In this document: one piece after another, positions 1-8,023 of the stretch
Layout of the letters: every line of letters begins with the position of its first letter
How positions within the stretch are numbered: position 1 is the stretch's first letter
Source: Bacteroidales bacterium
GTDB taxonomy: Bacteria; Bacteroidota; Bacteroidia; Bacteroidales; B18-G4
DNA length: 40,939 bases
NCBI GenBank assembly: GCA_018401355.1
Contig: JAGYLD010000015.1
Coordinates: 1-40,939 of the forward strand
Reading direction: 5' to 3'
Program-made: the position numbers and the translations under genes
Notes under the pieces: model-generated
Told to the model about the DNA's origin: nothing
What the model saw: only the letters and a program-made list of their open reading frames with translations
Database searches by the model: none

Positions 1-1
1 G

Positions 2-385
2 TCTGTCAAAGCATGGGACATCATGAACAATCCATCTGAAGAAACCACTGTATTTATAGTCAATAAATTTGGTGAATTTGATGTAACGGGCGTATATAAT
101 GTTCCTAACCCTTTCAACGACCAAACCAAATTTCAATTCATCCATAATAAATCAAATACCAGTTTTAATATCGAGATAGAAATTTATAATCTTCACGGGC
201 AGCTCCTAAGGACACTTAGTCAAAGGACACCAACTGCCGGATCGAATATTGAACCCATTATCTGGGATGGTACAGATCAGTCCGGGAGTTCTCTTGGCAG
301 TGGCTTATATGTATATAAAATGAAAATCTGGGATGACCAGGATAATTATGAGGAGCATACGCAAAAAATGATTATAGGAAGATAG
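2..385 (+). CDS. porU: C-terminal end of PorU-like type IX secretion sortase (partial)
   Basis: The frame is open to the left edge, so only about the last 127 residues of a longer protein are present. The fragment resembles an Ig-like secretion tail: a VPNPFND segment, then a FlgD-like stretch with YNLHGQLLRTL and LGSGLYVYKM, ending in MIIGR. PorU is the outer-membrane gingipain-like protease that removes C-terminal sorting domains from type IX cargo and attaches cargo to the surface; it keeps its own tail. The call rests mainly on position: porU directly precedes porV in many Bacteroidota, and porV follows after 138 bases. A different T9SS cargo protein with a similar tail is possible but less likely in this context. 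The protease domain lies outside the window. Confidence 0.75.
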   Translation, partial: SVKAWDIMNNPSEETTVFIVNKFGEFDVTGVYNVPNPFNDQTKFQFIHNKSNTSFNIEIEIYNLHGQLLRTLSQRTPTAGSNIEPIIWDGTDQSGSSLGSGLYVYKMKIWDDQDNYEEHTQKMIIGR

Positions 386-475
386 CAACCTTCCTGATGC
401 ATGTTCTGAAATGCTTTGGAAATGCATGTTTCGGATTTAGCGTGGTCAGAGCAATATAATTATTCAAATATTCGT

Positions 476-483
476 TACATTTG
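476..483 (+). promoter_or_regulatory. Candidate Bacteroidota -7 box upstream of porV
   Basis: TACATTTG matches the Bacteroidota -7 consensus TAnnTTTG, about 41 bases before the porV ATG. No clear -33 TTTG is seen at the expected spacing. It would let porV be transcribed separately from porU. Confidence 0.45.
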
Positions 484-523
484 CACCTTAATTTTAAAGA
501 CTGATACCTAATAGATATTCCCA

Positions 524-1750
524 ATGAAAATTAGAACTTTAATTGTTTTTTTGTTGTCTTTTTCTTGTTTGGCTGTTTATTCCCAAACATATGATGATTT
601 GAGCGGACAAGATAATAATGACCTTAGAACCATAACTACTGCAGTTCCTTTTCTTATGATAGCACCTGATGCCAGGGGAGGCGCAATGGGTGAAGTTGGA
701 GTTTCTACCACTCCTGACCCCAATTCCATGCACTGGAATGCTGCTAAGTATGCTTTTATGGACAGAGAATTCGGGTTTGCGGTTTCATTCACACCATGGT
801 TAAGAAACCTTAATATCAATGATATTTACTTAGGTTATCTGTCTGGTTTTTATAAGATTGACGACCGGCAGGCCATTGCGGCATCCCTGAGGTATTTTAC
901 CCTGGGGGAGATTATATTTACAGATGAAGTTGGTACCAATATAGGCACATATAAACCAACGGAATGGTCCATAGACGGAACATATTCCAGGAAGTTTTCC
1001 GAAAGATGGTCGGGTGCTATCTCGGCCAGGTTTATATATTCCAATCTTACTGCCGGACAGTTTGTACAGGGAGCACCTACAAGTGCCGGAACTTCTATTG
1101 CTGCCGATGTATCATTCTTTTATACCAATGAAGTTCAGATGGGCGACATCGACGGGGATTTCAATTTTGGATTTAATATTTCCAATATAGGAAACAAAAT
1201 TTCCTATAGTGAGACCAGTATTCAGAAAGACTTTATTCCAACCAATTTGCGCTTAGGCCCGACTTTGAACCTGAACATCGATGAATATAATTCCCTTGCA
1301 TTTTCAATAGACTTTAACAAGCTTCTTGTTCCAACACCACCTGTTTATGCCCGTGATTCTACAGGGAAATTTATTCAAGGACCTGATGGGAAATATTTGA
1401 TCGCCGAAGGAAAAGATCCTGATGTTTCAGTGGTACAGGGAATGTTCCAATCTTTCTACGACGCGCCGGATGGCCTTTCAGAAGAACTAAGAGAAATTCA
1501 GTTTTCTATTGGCGCTGAATACTGGTACAATAAACTTTTTGCCATTCGTGGTGGTTTCTTCTGGGAAGATAAAACCAAAGGAAACAGGAAATTCTTTACC
1601 CTTGGTGCGGGATTGCGCTACAATGTTTTTGGACTGGATTTTTCATACCTGATCCCGATGGAACAGCAGAATCCTCTGGCCAATACCTTGCGTTTTACCC
1701 TTATCTTCGACTTTGAAGGCTTCGATAATCAGAATCAACAGTCAAATTAA
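524..1750 (+). CDS. porV: Type IX secretion outer-membrane protein PorV (LptO)
   Basis: This 408-residue protein starts with a clear signal peptide (residues 1-20, cleavage before Gln21). It then shows the family pattern: VPFLMIAPDARGGAMGEVG near residues 42-60, the phrase MHWNAAKYAF, and many alternating aromatic beta strands to the end, as in a FadL-like barrel. PorV is the outer-membrane shuttle that takes cargo from the translocon to the PorU sortase and is needed to process type IX cargo. The gene follows the porU end and its stop overlaps the ispF start (TAATG), so porV and ispF are probably cotranscribed. The order porU-porV-ispF is, as I recall, also found in Porphyromonas. Length and start fit the family. 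Confidence 0.93.
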   Translation: MKIRTLIVFLLSFSCLAVYSQTYDDLSGQDNNDLRTITTAVPFLMIAPDARGGAMGEVGVSTTPDPNSMHWNAAKYAFMDREFGFAVSFTPWLRNLNINDIYLGYLSGFYKIDDRQAIAASLRYFTLGEIIFTDEVGTNIGTYKPTEWSIDGTYSRKFSERWSGAISARFIYSNLTAGQFVQGAPTSAGTSIAADVSFFYTNEVQMGDIDGDFNFGFNISNIGNKISYSETSIQKDFIPTNLRLGPTLNLNIDEYNSLAFSIDFNKLLVPTPPVYARDSTGKFIQGPDGKYLIAEGKDPDVSVVQGMFQSFYDAPDGLSEELREIQFSIGAEYWYNKLFAIRGGFFWEDKTKGNRKFFTLGAGLRYNVFGLDFSYLIPMEQQNPLANTLRFTLIFDFEGFDNQNQQSN

Positions 1751-2229
1751 TGTCACCCAGGATAGGGCTCGGCTATGATGTCCACCGGCTTGAACCGGGA
1801 AAGGAGTTGTGGCTTGGTGGTATACTGATTCCTTCGGAACTGGGTGCTGTAGGTCATTCAGATGCAGACACACTCATACATGCCATTTGCGATGCTTTGC
1901 TTGGAGCTGCAGGCTTAAGAGATATTGGCCATCATTTTCCTGATACAAATGCCGGATACAAAGGGATAGACAGCAAGATACTCCTTGCTGAAACATTGCT
2001 AATGATAAAGAAAAATGGATTTGAAGTTGGTAACATTGATACCACTATTTGCCTTCAGTCTCCGAAAATCGCTCCATGGATTAAAAAAATCCAATACAAA
2101 CTGGCCGAAGTTATGGAAATCAATAGCAATCAGATAAACATTAAGGCCACAACCACTGAAAAATTAGGGTTTGAAGGTCGTAAGGAAGGAATCAGTTGCT
2201 ATGCCATAGTACTTATTAATCCGGTATAG
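1750..2229 (+). CDS. ispF: 2-C-methyl-D-erythritol 2,4-cyclodiphosphate synthase
   Basis: IspF catalyses the fifth step of the MEP isoprenoid pathway in the cytosol, cyclising CDP-methylerythritol 2-phosphate with release of CMP. The 159-residue length is typical. The metal ligands are visible as Asp10 and His12 in GYDVH and His44 in HSDADTLIHA. The active-site loop (GHHFPDTNAGYKG) and the C-terminal CDP-binding pattern TTTEKLGFEGRKEG are also present. The ATG shares a base with the porV stop, so translation is probably coupled. The 3' end overlaps the convergent hypothetical gene by 14 bases. Nothing suggests damage. Confidence 0.97.
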   Translation: MSPRIGLGYDVHRLEPGKELWLGGILIPSELGAVGHSDADTLIHAICDALLGAAGLRDIGHHFPDTNAGYKGIDSKILLAETLLMIKKNGFEVGNIDTTICLQSPKIAPWIKKIQYKLAEVMEINSNQINIKATTTEKLGFEGRKEGISCYAIVLINPV

Positions 2230-2917
2230 AATTTTCCTTGATAAGAGTGGTTACTGAACCGGGCTCTCCGGGAGGACCTCCACCATTATACTTAATTATT
2301 CTTCCATCACTTTTCCTGAAAAAGAAATCTCCATCCCAAAACACTGATCTCCATCCTGATAGGGTTATATTTACCCTTCTACAATTATATCTTTTATTCT
2401 TGATTCTCACTTTAGTCGTTTCCTCCTTTTCTGCATAGAACTTATTCATATCCATATCAGCAGAGGAGGCGGTACCAATAACCCAGAATTTAATGTCTTC
2501 TTCTTCCGATGAAAGCCATTTTTCTAAGCCCGGATTTAATGGGAAAACCTGGATCCATTTATATCCATCCAGCTCAAAATCTTCCGAAATCTTTTCACCG
2601 TCCCGGATGCCTCTGAGCGCAACCATATTGCCTTTTAAATTTGCAGTGACCAGGGTATTATCTGATGTTCTTTTATATTCCCAGGAAAGATTCTTGTAAT
2701 CTTTATCAGTAAACAAAGTTTGATCTTCAAGTGTATCATTGCTTTCAAGTCTGACACATCGTATTTTTTGAAACTCACTATCTTCACCTAAATAATAATG
2801 ATATTGAAATACCTGTTCATCTCCTTTCTTTTCCTGATATATTATATCCTGGGCATTTAGAAGTATGGCATGAATAAATAAAATAAGAAAAAAGAAAATT
2901 CGTTTGTAAATAAACAT
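2216..2917 (-). CDS. Secreted hypothetical protein of about 233 residues
   Basis: I do not recognise the family. The frame is open from 3019, but the ATG at 2917 starts a convincing signal peptide (MFIYKRIFFFLILFIHAILLNAQ pattern, cleavage before Gln23), whereas earlier Met codons would bury that signal. The mature part is rich in charged and beta-type residues, has no transmembrane segment, and ends with a Gly/Pro-rich stretch (YNGGGPPGEPG). It is probably periplasmic or surface-exposed. It converges on ispF with a 14-base overlap and sits 108 bases downstream of the RecD-like gene on the same strand. No function can be given. Confidence 0.7.
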   Translation of the reverse strand: MFIYKRIFFFLILFIHAILLNAQDIIYQEKKGDEQVFQYHYYLGEDSEFQKIRCVRLESNDTLEDQTLFTDKDYKNLSWEYKRTSDNTLVTANLKGNMVALRGIRDGEKISEDFELDGYKWIQVFPLNPGLEKWLSSEEEDIKFWVIGTASSADMDMNKFYAEKEETTKVRIKNKRYNCRRVNITLSGWRSVFWDGDFFFRKSDGRIIKYNGGGPPGEPGSVTTLIKENSIPD

Positions 2918-3025
2918 GCTTGCCATGCTATCGGTTGCTGATCCAATAAACAGAAGATGGAAAGCTTTCAAGACTTTTTGACCGGATCGTCCGAGGATTA
3001 TTTTCTTCATAATTGACAATTACTT

Positions 3026-4477
3026 TTAAACATCGGTGAAAAACATATCGTGAAAATTAACCAGGTAAACTTTTTTAGTGGATCTTGTAATGGCTGTGTA
3101 TAACCACCGGAGATATTCTGCATCGATCATCTCTTTGGTGACATATCCCTGATCAATAAATACTGCCTCCCATTGTCCACCCTGCGATTTATGCACGGTG
3201 ACTGCATATGCAAATTTAACCTGTAAAGCATTATAAAATGGATCTTTTCGTAAGGTTTCTAACTTCTTCTTCCTGGAACTATGTTCCATGCCTTCAATGG
3301 CCAATAATGCAAGGTTCTTCATTTCCTCACTTGGAAGTGAAGCAGTTTCGCAGGTTAAAGTATTCAATAGAATATTGACATCTATTTCCGGTTCATCAGG
3401 ATAATCTACCCATCTGAAAGTAATATCGGCGAAACGAAAATTTTGTAACTCTTCGGTTTTGCGGATCCTTTGGACCTCAATCATATCTCCATTGGCAATG
3501 AATTCAATGTTTGATCCTTTCTCCAGCCAGAAATAGTTGTTTCTGACTACCATCAGAAGGTCACCTGTGCTGATTTCATTCTCTCTGAATAATATCCTGT
3601 TTCTGATTTCCTGGTTGAAAACATTTGCCCGTTTGTTTGACCGGCAAACGACAATGGTATTTTCGCAGCCATGTGTGGAATATGTGTCCTGCAAAGCTTC
3701 TTCAAGCTCCTGACCGTTGATTCTGAAAAACTCCCGTTGGTCCCAAAAACTAAAAAATGGCAAATTGAAGCTTTCGTTTCGGATTTTTTCCCTGAGGTCT
3801 GTGGCATTTTGAAGGATCAATGATTCATTTTTCTGCCTGACAACATCCGTCAGTTCTAAAGAAGATACCTGTAAACCATAACTCTTCTTGAGGTGGTCTG
3901 TATTCAGGGCAGGGCTCACACTTGTCCCGACAGGAGGCAATTGAGCTGCATCGCCAATAAAAATTGCGTGGCAATTTTCTCCTGAATAGATAAAATTCAC
4001 CAAATCTTCAAGCAGATTCCCATGTCCGAAAACATTCCCGGCACCAGAATACTCTGCGATCATTGAAGCTTCATCAACGATGAACAGGGTGTTTTTAAAG
4101 TTGTTATGTTTCAGGATCAGTGATGGCATGCCGTTCTCACCGGAACCAAGAAAATAGATGGTTTTATGAATGGTATATGCCGGCTTTTTGCTATAGTTCG
4201 AGAGAACTTTTGCTGCCCTGCCTGTTGGAGCCAGGAGATGTGTCCTTAACCTTGTTTCCTGCAATGTTTTTACCAGGGAACTGATGATACTGGTTTTGCC
4301 TGTACCTGCATAACCTTTGATCATAAATAGTTTCAGCCTTTCCTTGTTGGTGAGGAATGTAACCACTGCCTGCATTAAGTCAACCTGGCTGCCGGTTGGG
4401 GTATAAGGAAAGTTGGTGTTCCAGCTTCTGTATAAATTATCTGCAGGCATATTATTAAAATGGATATCCAATCCCAA
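3026..4477 (-). CDS. RecD-like ATP-dependent DNA helicase (SF1, AAA_30/UvrD_C_2)
   Basis: This is a superfamily 1B helicase of about 483 residues, similar to the ATPase core of RecD/RecD2 without its N-terminal extension. Visible motifs are Walker A GYAGTGKT (residues 55-62), motif Ia LLAPTGRAAK, Walker B FIVDEASM near 135, the GDAAQLPPVG loop, and the C-terminal YAVTVHKSQGGQ and LYTAITRS motifs near 431 and 466. Such enzymes translocate 5'-3' on DNA and are thought to act in repair or replication restart. The first ATG (4477) overlaps the end of tamL by 23 bases; an ATG at 4450 would start just after the tamL stop. Neither has a decisive ribosome-binding site. Confidence 0.9.
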   Translation of the reverse strand: MGLDIHFNNMPADNLYRSWNTNFPYTPTGSQVDLMQAVVTFLTNKERLKLFMIKGYAGTGKTSIISSLVKTLQETRLRTHLLAPTGRAAKVLSNYSKKPAYTIHKTIYFLGSGENGMPSLILKHNNFKNTLFIVDEASMIAEYSGAGNVFGHGNLLEDLVNFIYSGENCHAIFIGDAAQLPPVGTSVSPALNTDHLKKSYGLQVSSLELTDVVRQKNESLILQNATDLREKIRNESFNLPFFSFWDQREFFRINGQELEEALQDTYSTHGCENTIVVCRSNKRANVFNQEIRNRILFRENEISTGDLLMVVRNNYFWLEKGSNIEFIANGDMIEVQRIRKTEELQNFRFADITFRWVDYPDEPEIDVNILLNTLTCETASLPSEEMKNLALLAIEGMEHSSRKKKLETLRKDPFYNALQVKFAYAVTVHKSQGGQWEAVFIDQGYVTKEMIDAEYLRWLYTAITRSTKKVYLVNFHDMFFTDV

Positions 4478-6854
4478 AATTCCAGATAATATTTTTTAGT
4501 TGCAAATCTTTAATAACCCATCGTTCTCCTTTGGGATAGGAGGGATCTTTGAGCTTAACTGCAGGATCAATACGGAAAATGAAAAAATTGAAATCGAAAC
4601 GGAAACCATACCCTGCATCTATACCAAGCTGATCCAGGAAAGAATCAAAGCGAAATTCGCCGCCGGGAAATGTTTCATTGGACTTCAGCAAATAAACGTT
4701 TCCTGCGTCAATAAATAGTGCTCCCTTAAAGAACTTGTAAATGTCGAAACGGTATTCAATATTGCCTTCTATCTGGATATCCCCAGACTTATCAAGGTTA
4801 TCGTCGGTAATGGGATATGCACCGGGACCAAGTGAACGGAAACGCCAGCCCCGCATGCCATTGGCTCCTCCCAGATAAAACCCCTTCTCAAAAGGAAGGA
4901 CGGAAGTATTGCTATAAGGAATGCCAATCCCAAATATTGTTCTGAATACCAAAGAGTTATTTTGACCGAATATCCAGTAATACCTGAAATCAAAATCAGT
5001 TCTTACATACTGGGCATAACGAATATTAAACAATGTGTAATTCCCGAAAGGATCCTTTGGGGCATCTATAACACGATCAATGAGGTTTAAAAGGTTTCCT
5101 GATGTTTCAATATTGGATCTGAAGTAAATAAAATCTTTTAACTTCCTGATATCCTGATTATTAAACACAAAGCTGTATCTCAATGCCATAATGAGGTGGT
5201 CAGTATACTGGTTCCTGAGCCTGTCATCTTCCAATTCATTAATTTCATTTTGAAACTCGTCCGTAGGAAAGACTTTTACAAGGTTGATGTCTGCCGGAAA
5301 CAGAAAGTGTTTTTTGTATTCCGACTCGTTCCAATTGTAACCAAAAGAGACATTGGCAATGTATCTGCGGTATTGTGGCCGGTTTTGCTGGTTAAAACCT
5401 GTATTAAATGTTGTTTTGGGTTTGAAATATTTTGGGAAACGTTCCTGTTTGATCGGAATAAGAAACTTGGGGAAATTGATGTTGGCTTCAATTCCATATT
5501 CATAAGTATTGAAAAATATGAATTCCTGACTTTCGTCCCCACTCTTGCCAATGATCTTTTGTGCTTCAAGACCACCTTTGAGCTTGAGGGTAAAAACTTC
5601 TCCGCCACGAAAAATATTTTTATTTTGATAAGTGAAATTGGCACCCACACCCAGATCACCGCCGGAGTTTGTCCCTTCAACTTCTATGGAATATGACTGC
5701 AGAGGTGCTCTGGATAAGTTAATTTTCGCTTTCAGGGATTTGTTGCCATATGGATTGGGAAGAGAATCTTTTTCTGTTTCATCAAACTGTATGCTGGTGT
5801 AATTGAAGACCGGCAGGCTGGAAAAACGGCGATATGTCTGCTGAACGTCTTTGAGATTAAATGGTTCACCATCTTCGATAAAAATGGATTGAGCCAGGAC
5901 ACCGGGACTGATTTTCAGGGGGGCTTTGTGCAATATATAGTAAATATTGGGCTCTCTTGTTTTACGAACCTGATGAACCTCCTCAACCAGAGTGTCAAAT
6001 GGTGTTTTTTTTGAATCACCGGGTGTGAAGTCAGGATATATGGTTACATCTTTTATGAAATACCTTTTATGGTTTCTACTTAGAAATTTTCCAGGATTTT
6101 CAGGGTCGGGAACCGAAACATTTTCAATTACCAGATTAATGTCGACCTGATGGCTGTTTAATGCGCTGTCTATCTCAAACAAAATATATTCCTTGGTGAA
6201 CCTGTAAAATCCATTGTTGTTCAAGTTTTTAGTGATTCTGTCACGCTCGTCATCCATTTTGTATACGTTGAACAACCTGCCTCTCTTTAATAAAGAAAAT
6301 GAGGTGTCTGCAAAAACATAAGAAGCAAGTCGTTCATCCCTGATCATGTATTTTATGTTTCTTATCCTGTAAGGTTTTCCGGGTTGAACGTTATAAATGG
6401 CCTGTACTTTTTTCTTTTTATTCTTAAAATATTTATAATCATAATGGATCCGGGCATCAAAAAACCCCAGGTTCTTTAAATATAAGCTTAACTCACCTGC
6501 TGAGGTCCTGGTTGCTATAGAATCAAAAATAACTGGCTTTTCCCCAATGGTGTTCTTTACCCAGCGATTGAATTTACTGTTTTTGCCTTTTGATGTTTTT
6601 TGATATGCCCAGAGTTTGAACCTGAACAAACCGAAAAGCTTTTTATTGGGCTTCTGGATAATGTATCCCCTTAGTGACTCCCCATCAATAAACCGTTTAT
6701 GAGATTCAATTTTGATCTTGTTATTTATAAGCAGGTATTGATTTTCTTCCAATGGTTTAGTAGTGCTGCAAGAATACAGTATGAATACAGCAGCAAATAA
6801 AAGTGGAATATATATTTTCTGTTTACGCAACCCGGTTATTTTTAGGTTAAGCAA
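4455..6854 (-). CDS. tamL: TamL: lipoprotein BamA/TamA-type outer-membrane protein
   Basis: This 799-residue Omp85-family protein begins with a lipoprotein signal (hydrophobic residues 14-28, lipobox LYSC, Cys29). POTRA-like segments fill the first half; for example KPYRIRNIKYMI and DGEPFNLKDVQQTYRRFSSL look like POTRA strands and helices. The C-terminal half is a surface-antigen barrel with GGANGMRGWRFRSLGPG (the VRGF-type motif that plugs the barrel lumen) and a terminal aromatic residue (IGYPF). In Bacteroidota this lipidated TamA variant is called TamL and usually works with TamB in moving proteins or lipids to the outer membrane. No tamB gene lies beside it here. It is cotranscribed with, and slightly overlaps, the helicase gene. 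Confidence 0.85.
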   Translation of the reverse strand: MLNLKITGLRKQKIYIPLLFAAVFILYSCSTTKPLEENQYLLINNKIKIESHKRFIDGESLRGYIIQKPNKKLFGLFRFKLWAYQKTSKGKNSKFNRWVKNTIGEKPVIFDSIATRTSAGELSLYLKNLGFFDARIHYDYKYFKNKKKKVQAIYNVQPGKPYRIRNIKYMIRDERLASYVFADTSFSLLKRGRLFNVYKMDDERDRITKNLNNNGFYRFTKEYILFEIDSALNSHQVDINLVIENVSVPDPENPGKFLSRNHKRYFIKDVTIYPDFTPGDSKKTPFDTLVEEVHQVRKTREPNIYYILHKAPLKISPGVLAQSIFIEDGEPFNLKDVQQTYRRFSSLPVFNYTSIQFDETEKDSLPNPYGNKSLKAKINLSRAPLQSYSIEVEGTNSGGDLGVGANFTYQNKNIFRGGEVFTLKLKGGLEAQKIIGKSGDESQEFIFFNTYEYGIEANINFPKFLIPIKQERFPKYFKPKTTFNTGFNQQNRPQYRRYIANVSFGYNWNESEYKKHFLFPADINLVKVFPTDEFQNEINELEDDRLRNQYTDHLIMALRYSFVFNNQDIRKLKDFIYFRSNIETSGNLLNLIDRVIDAPKDPFGNYTLFNIRYAQYVRTDFDFRYYWIFGQNNSLVFRTIFGIGIPYSNTSVLPFEKGFYLGGANGMRGWRFRSLGPGAYPITDDNLDKSGDIQIEGNIEYRFDIYKFFKGALFIDAGNVYLLKSNETFPGGEFRFDSFLDQLGIDAGYGFRFDFNFFIFRIDPAVKLKDPSYPKGERWVIKDLQLKNIIWNFGIGYPF

Positions 6855-6876
6855 AAATAAGAATATACCTCAAGTA

Positions 6877-7623
6877 TTATACCGACTTATTCTTAATAAT
6901 CATGATGGTGTTGTCGGAATCCGGAACGGGTATGATAACTTCAGGAATGGTTCTGACAAATTCGTCCACAGCTTTCATGGCTCCCGGCCATTTTTGATTG
7001 TAGTCATGGACCAGGATGACACCACCCGATGATAATAATGGATAAAAATACCGAAGTCCGGCCAATATGGGTTTATATAGATCCGCATCAATGTTTACAA
7101 AGGCATAATTTTTATTTTTCAGGCCTTTGGCTGAATCAGGAAAATATCCCTGAACAAAGACCAGGTTGTCGTTGCCATCGATTGTTCTTTTGACCTTGTC
7201 AATGGTGGTATCCGCAAAATTCCTCGTGGTGTAGGTCGATGCTTCCCCGATTTCCTCTTGCAGATCGTTACCTGTGAATCCGGTAAATGTATCAAACAGG
7301 TAAAATTCCCTTTCAGGATCACAGTGATGGATCACATGGGCGGTTTCTCCCTGATAGACGCCCAATTCGGCAAAAGAACCCGGAATCTTATCTTTCTTTA
7401 TCCTGTTTATCTGCAACCATAAGTTCATGAACCTGCCTTTATCCTTAAATCTTCTTTCTGCTCGTATCAAAATGGGTGATATCTCTTTCTTTTTCAGGCT
7501 TTGTTTCCAGGAAACCGGCATGTAACCTTTATCTGTCCTGTAACTTAAAATGTATCTTAAAATGATTACAAACAATATGATCAGTAGGATGATCTCTAGG
7601 ATATACCAGGTTAACTGAGACAT
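6877..7623 (-). CDS. TylF/MycF-type class I methyltransferase with N-terminal membrane anchor
   Basis: The 248-residue protein has one hydrophobic helix at residues 5-27, then a Rossmann-type methyltransferase domain. ELGVYQGETAH near residue 82 is the SAM-binding motif I. VNIDADLYKP and GGVILVHDYNQKWPGA match the metal-binding Asp motifs of the macrocin/mycinamicin O-methyltransferase (TylF) family. Those enzymes methylate sugar or phenolic hydroxyls using Mg2+, but the family is broad and the substrate here cannot be read from sequence. It lies 22 bases upstream of tamL on the same strand, so the two may be cotranscribed. A -7 box lies 22 bases before its ATG. Confidence 0.85.
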   Translation of the reverse strand: MSQLTWYILEIILLIILFVIILRYILSYRTDKGYMPVSWKQSLKKKEISPILIRAERRFKDKGRFMNLWLQINRIKKDKIPGSFAELGVYQGETAHVIHHCDPEREFYLFDTFTGFTGNDLQEEIGEASTYTTRNFADTTIDKVKRTIDGNDNLVFVQGYFPDSAKGLKNKNYAFVNIDADLYKPILAGLRYFYPLLSSGGVILVHDYNQKWPGAMKAVDEFVRTIPEVIIPVPDSDNTIMIIKNKSV

Positions 7624-7644
7624 TGCAGGTTATTGTTGTTGGTG

Positions 7645-7652
7645 CAAAGATA
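7645..7652 (-). promoter_or_regulatory. Candidate -7 box upstream of the TylF-like gene
   Basis: On the minus strand this reads TATCTTTG, a perfect TAnnTTTG match, 22 bases before the ATG at 7623. It would drive the methyltransferase-tamL-helicase unit. A matching -33 element is not obvious. Confidence 0.4.
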
Positions 7653-7658
7653 GTTTAT

Positions 7659-7760
7659 TCAAAGAATCCAGTCTTTTCCTGAATAGCCTGCCCAGCCATC
7701 CTGTGCATTGACAGCTGATGCAACAGAGGCAGCGCAGATCTCAAGAATAGATTTTGGCAT
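7659..7760 (-). pseudogene. Probable N-terminal remnant of a CutC family gene
   Basis: A 33-codon minus-strand frame starting at the ATG 7758-7760 reads MPKSILEICAASVASAVNAQ, then DGWAGYSG and a stop. CutC proteins start with the pattern LE(V/I)CAxSxxSAxxAQxGGADRVELC, so the first ~26 residues match well. The match then stops and no further CutC sequence is seen. The simplest reading is the 5' end of a deleted cutC gene. It could also be a chance short frame; I compared it only with remembered family sequences. Confidence 0.4.
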
Positions 7761-8023
7761 TTTCCCGGCTAAGTTAATTAAATTGTCTTCATAAATTTTG
7801 GTTGTATCAATTTGTAAATAATGTCGTTAAGGCGCCATGCTGAAGTAAAATGAACTTTTATGTATCCATGATGTTTATTTAATTGGTAATGCTTATTACT
7901 AGGAACACAAAAAATACTTTCTATGTCCGTTTCAACGGACCATTTCCCTATTTCTTCAACTGAACAGTTATGAATGCCTGAAAAAGGCTTTCAAAATATT
8001 TATTTCCCCAATAATATTTTATT

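Larger units (their letters stand above)
7624..8023. other. 400-base spacer between divergent genes
   Basis: Apart from the TylF-side -7 box and the cutC-like fragment in the first 140 bases, I see nothing coding. The part from about 7770 to 8023 is AT-rich, with no tRNA, strong hairpin or repeat that I could recognise. It presumably holds the aminotransferase promoter, but no exact TAnnTTTG box stands out close to its ATG. Confidence 0.5.

Noticed and set aside
5196-5696. 166-codon plus-strand frame inside tamL
   Set aside because: It is antisense to a strongly recognised outer-membrane barrel and shows no protein-like pattern of its own.
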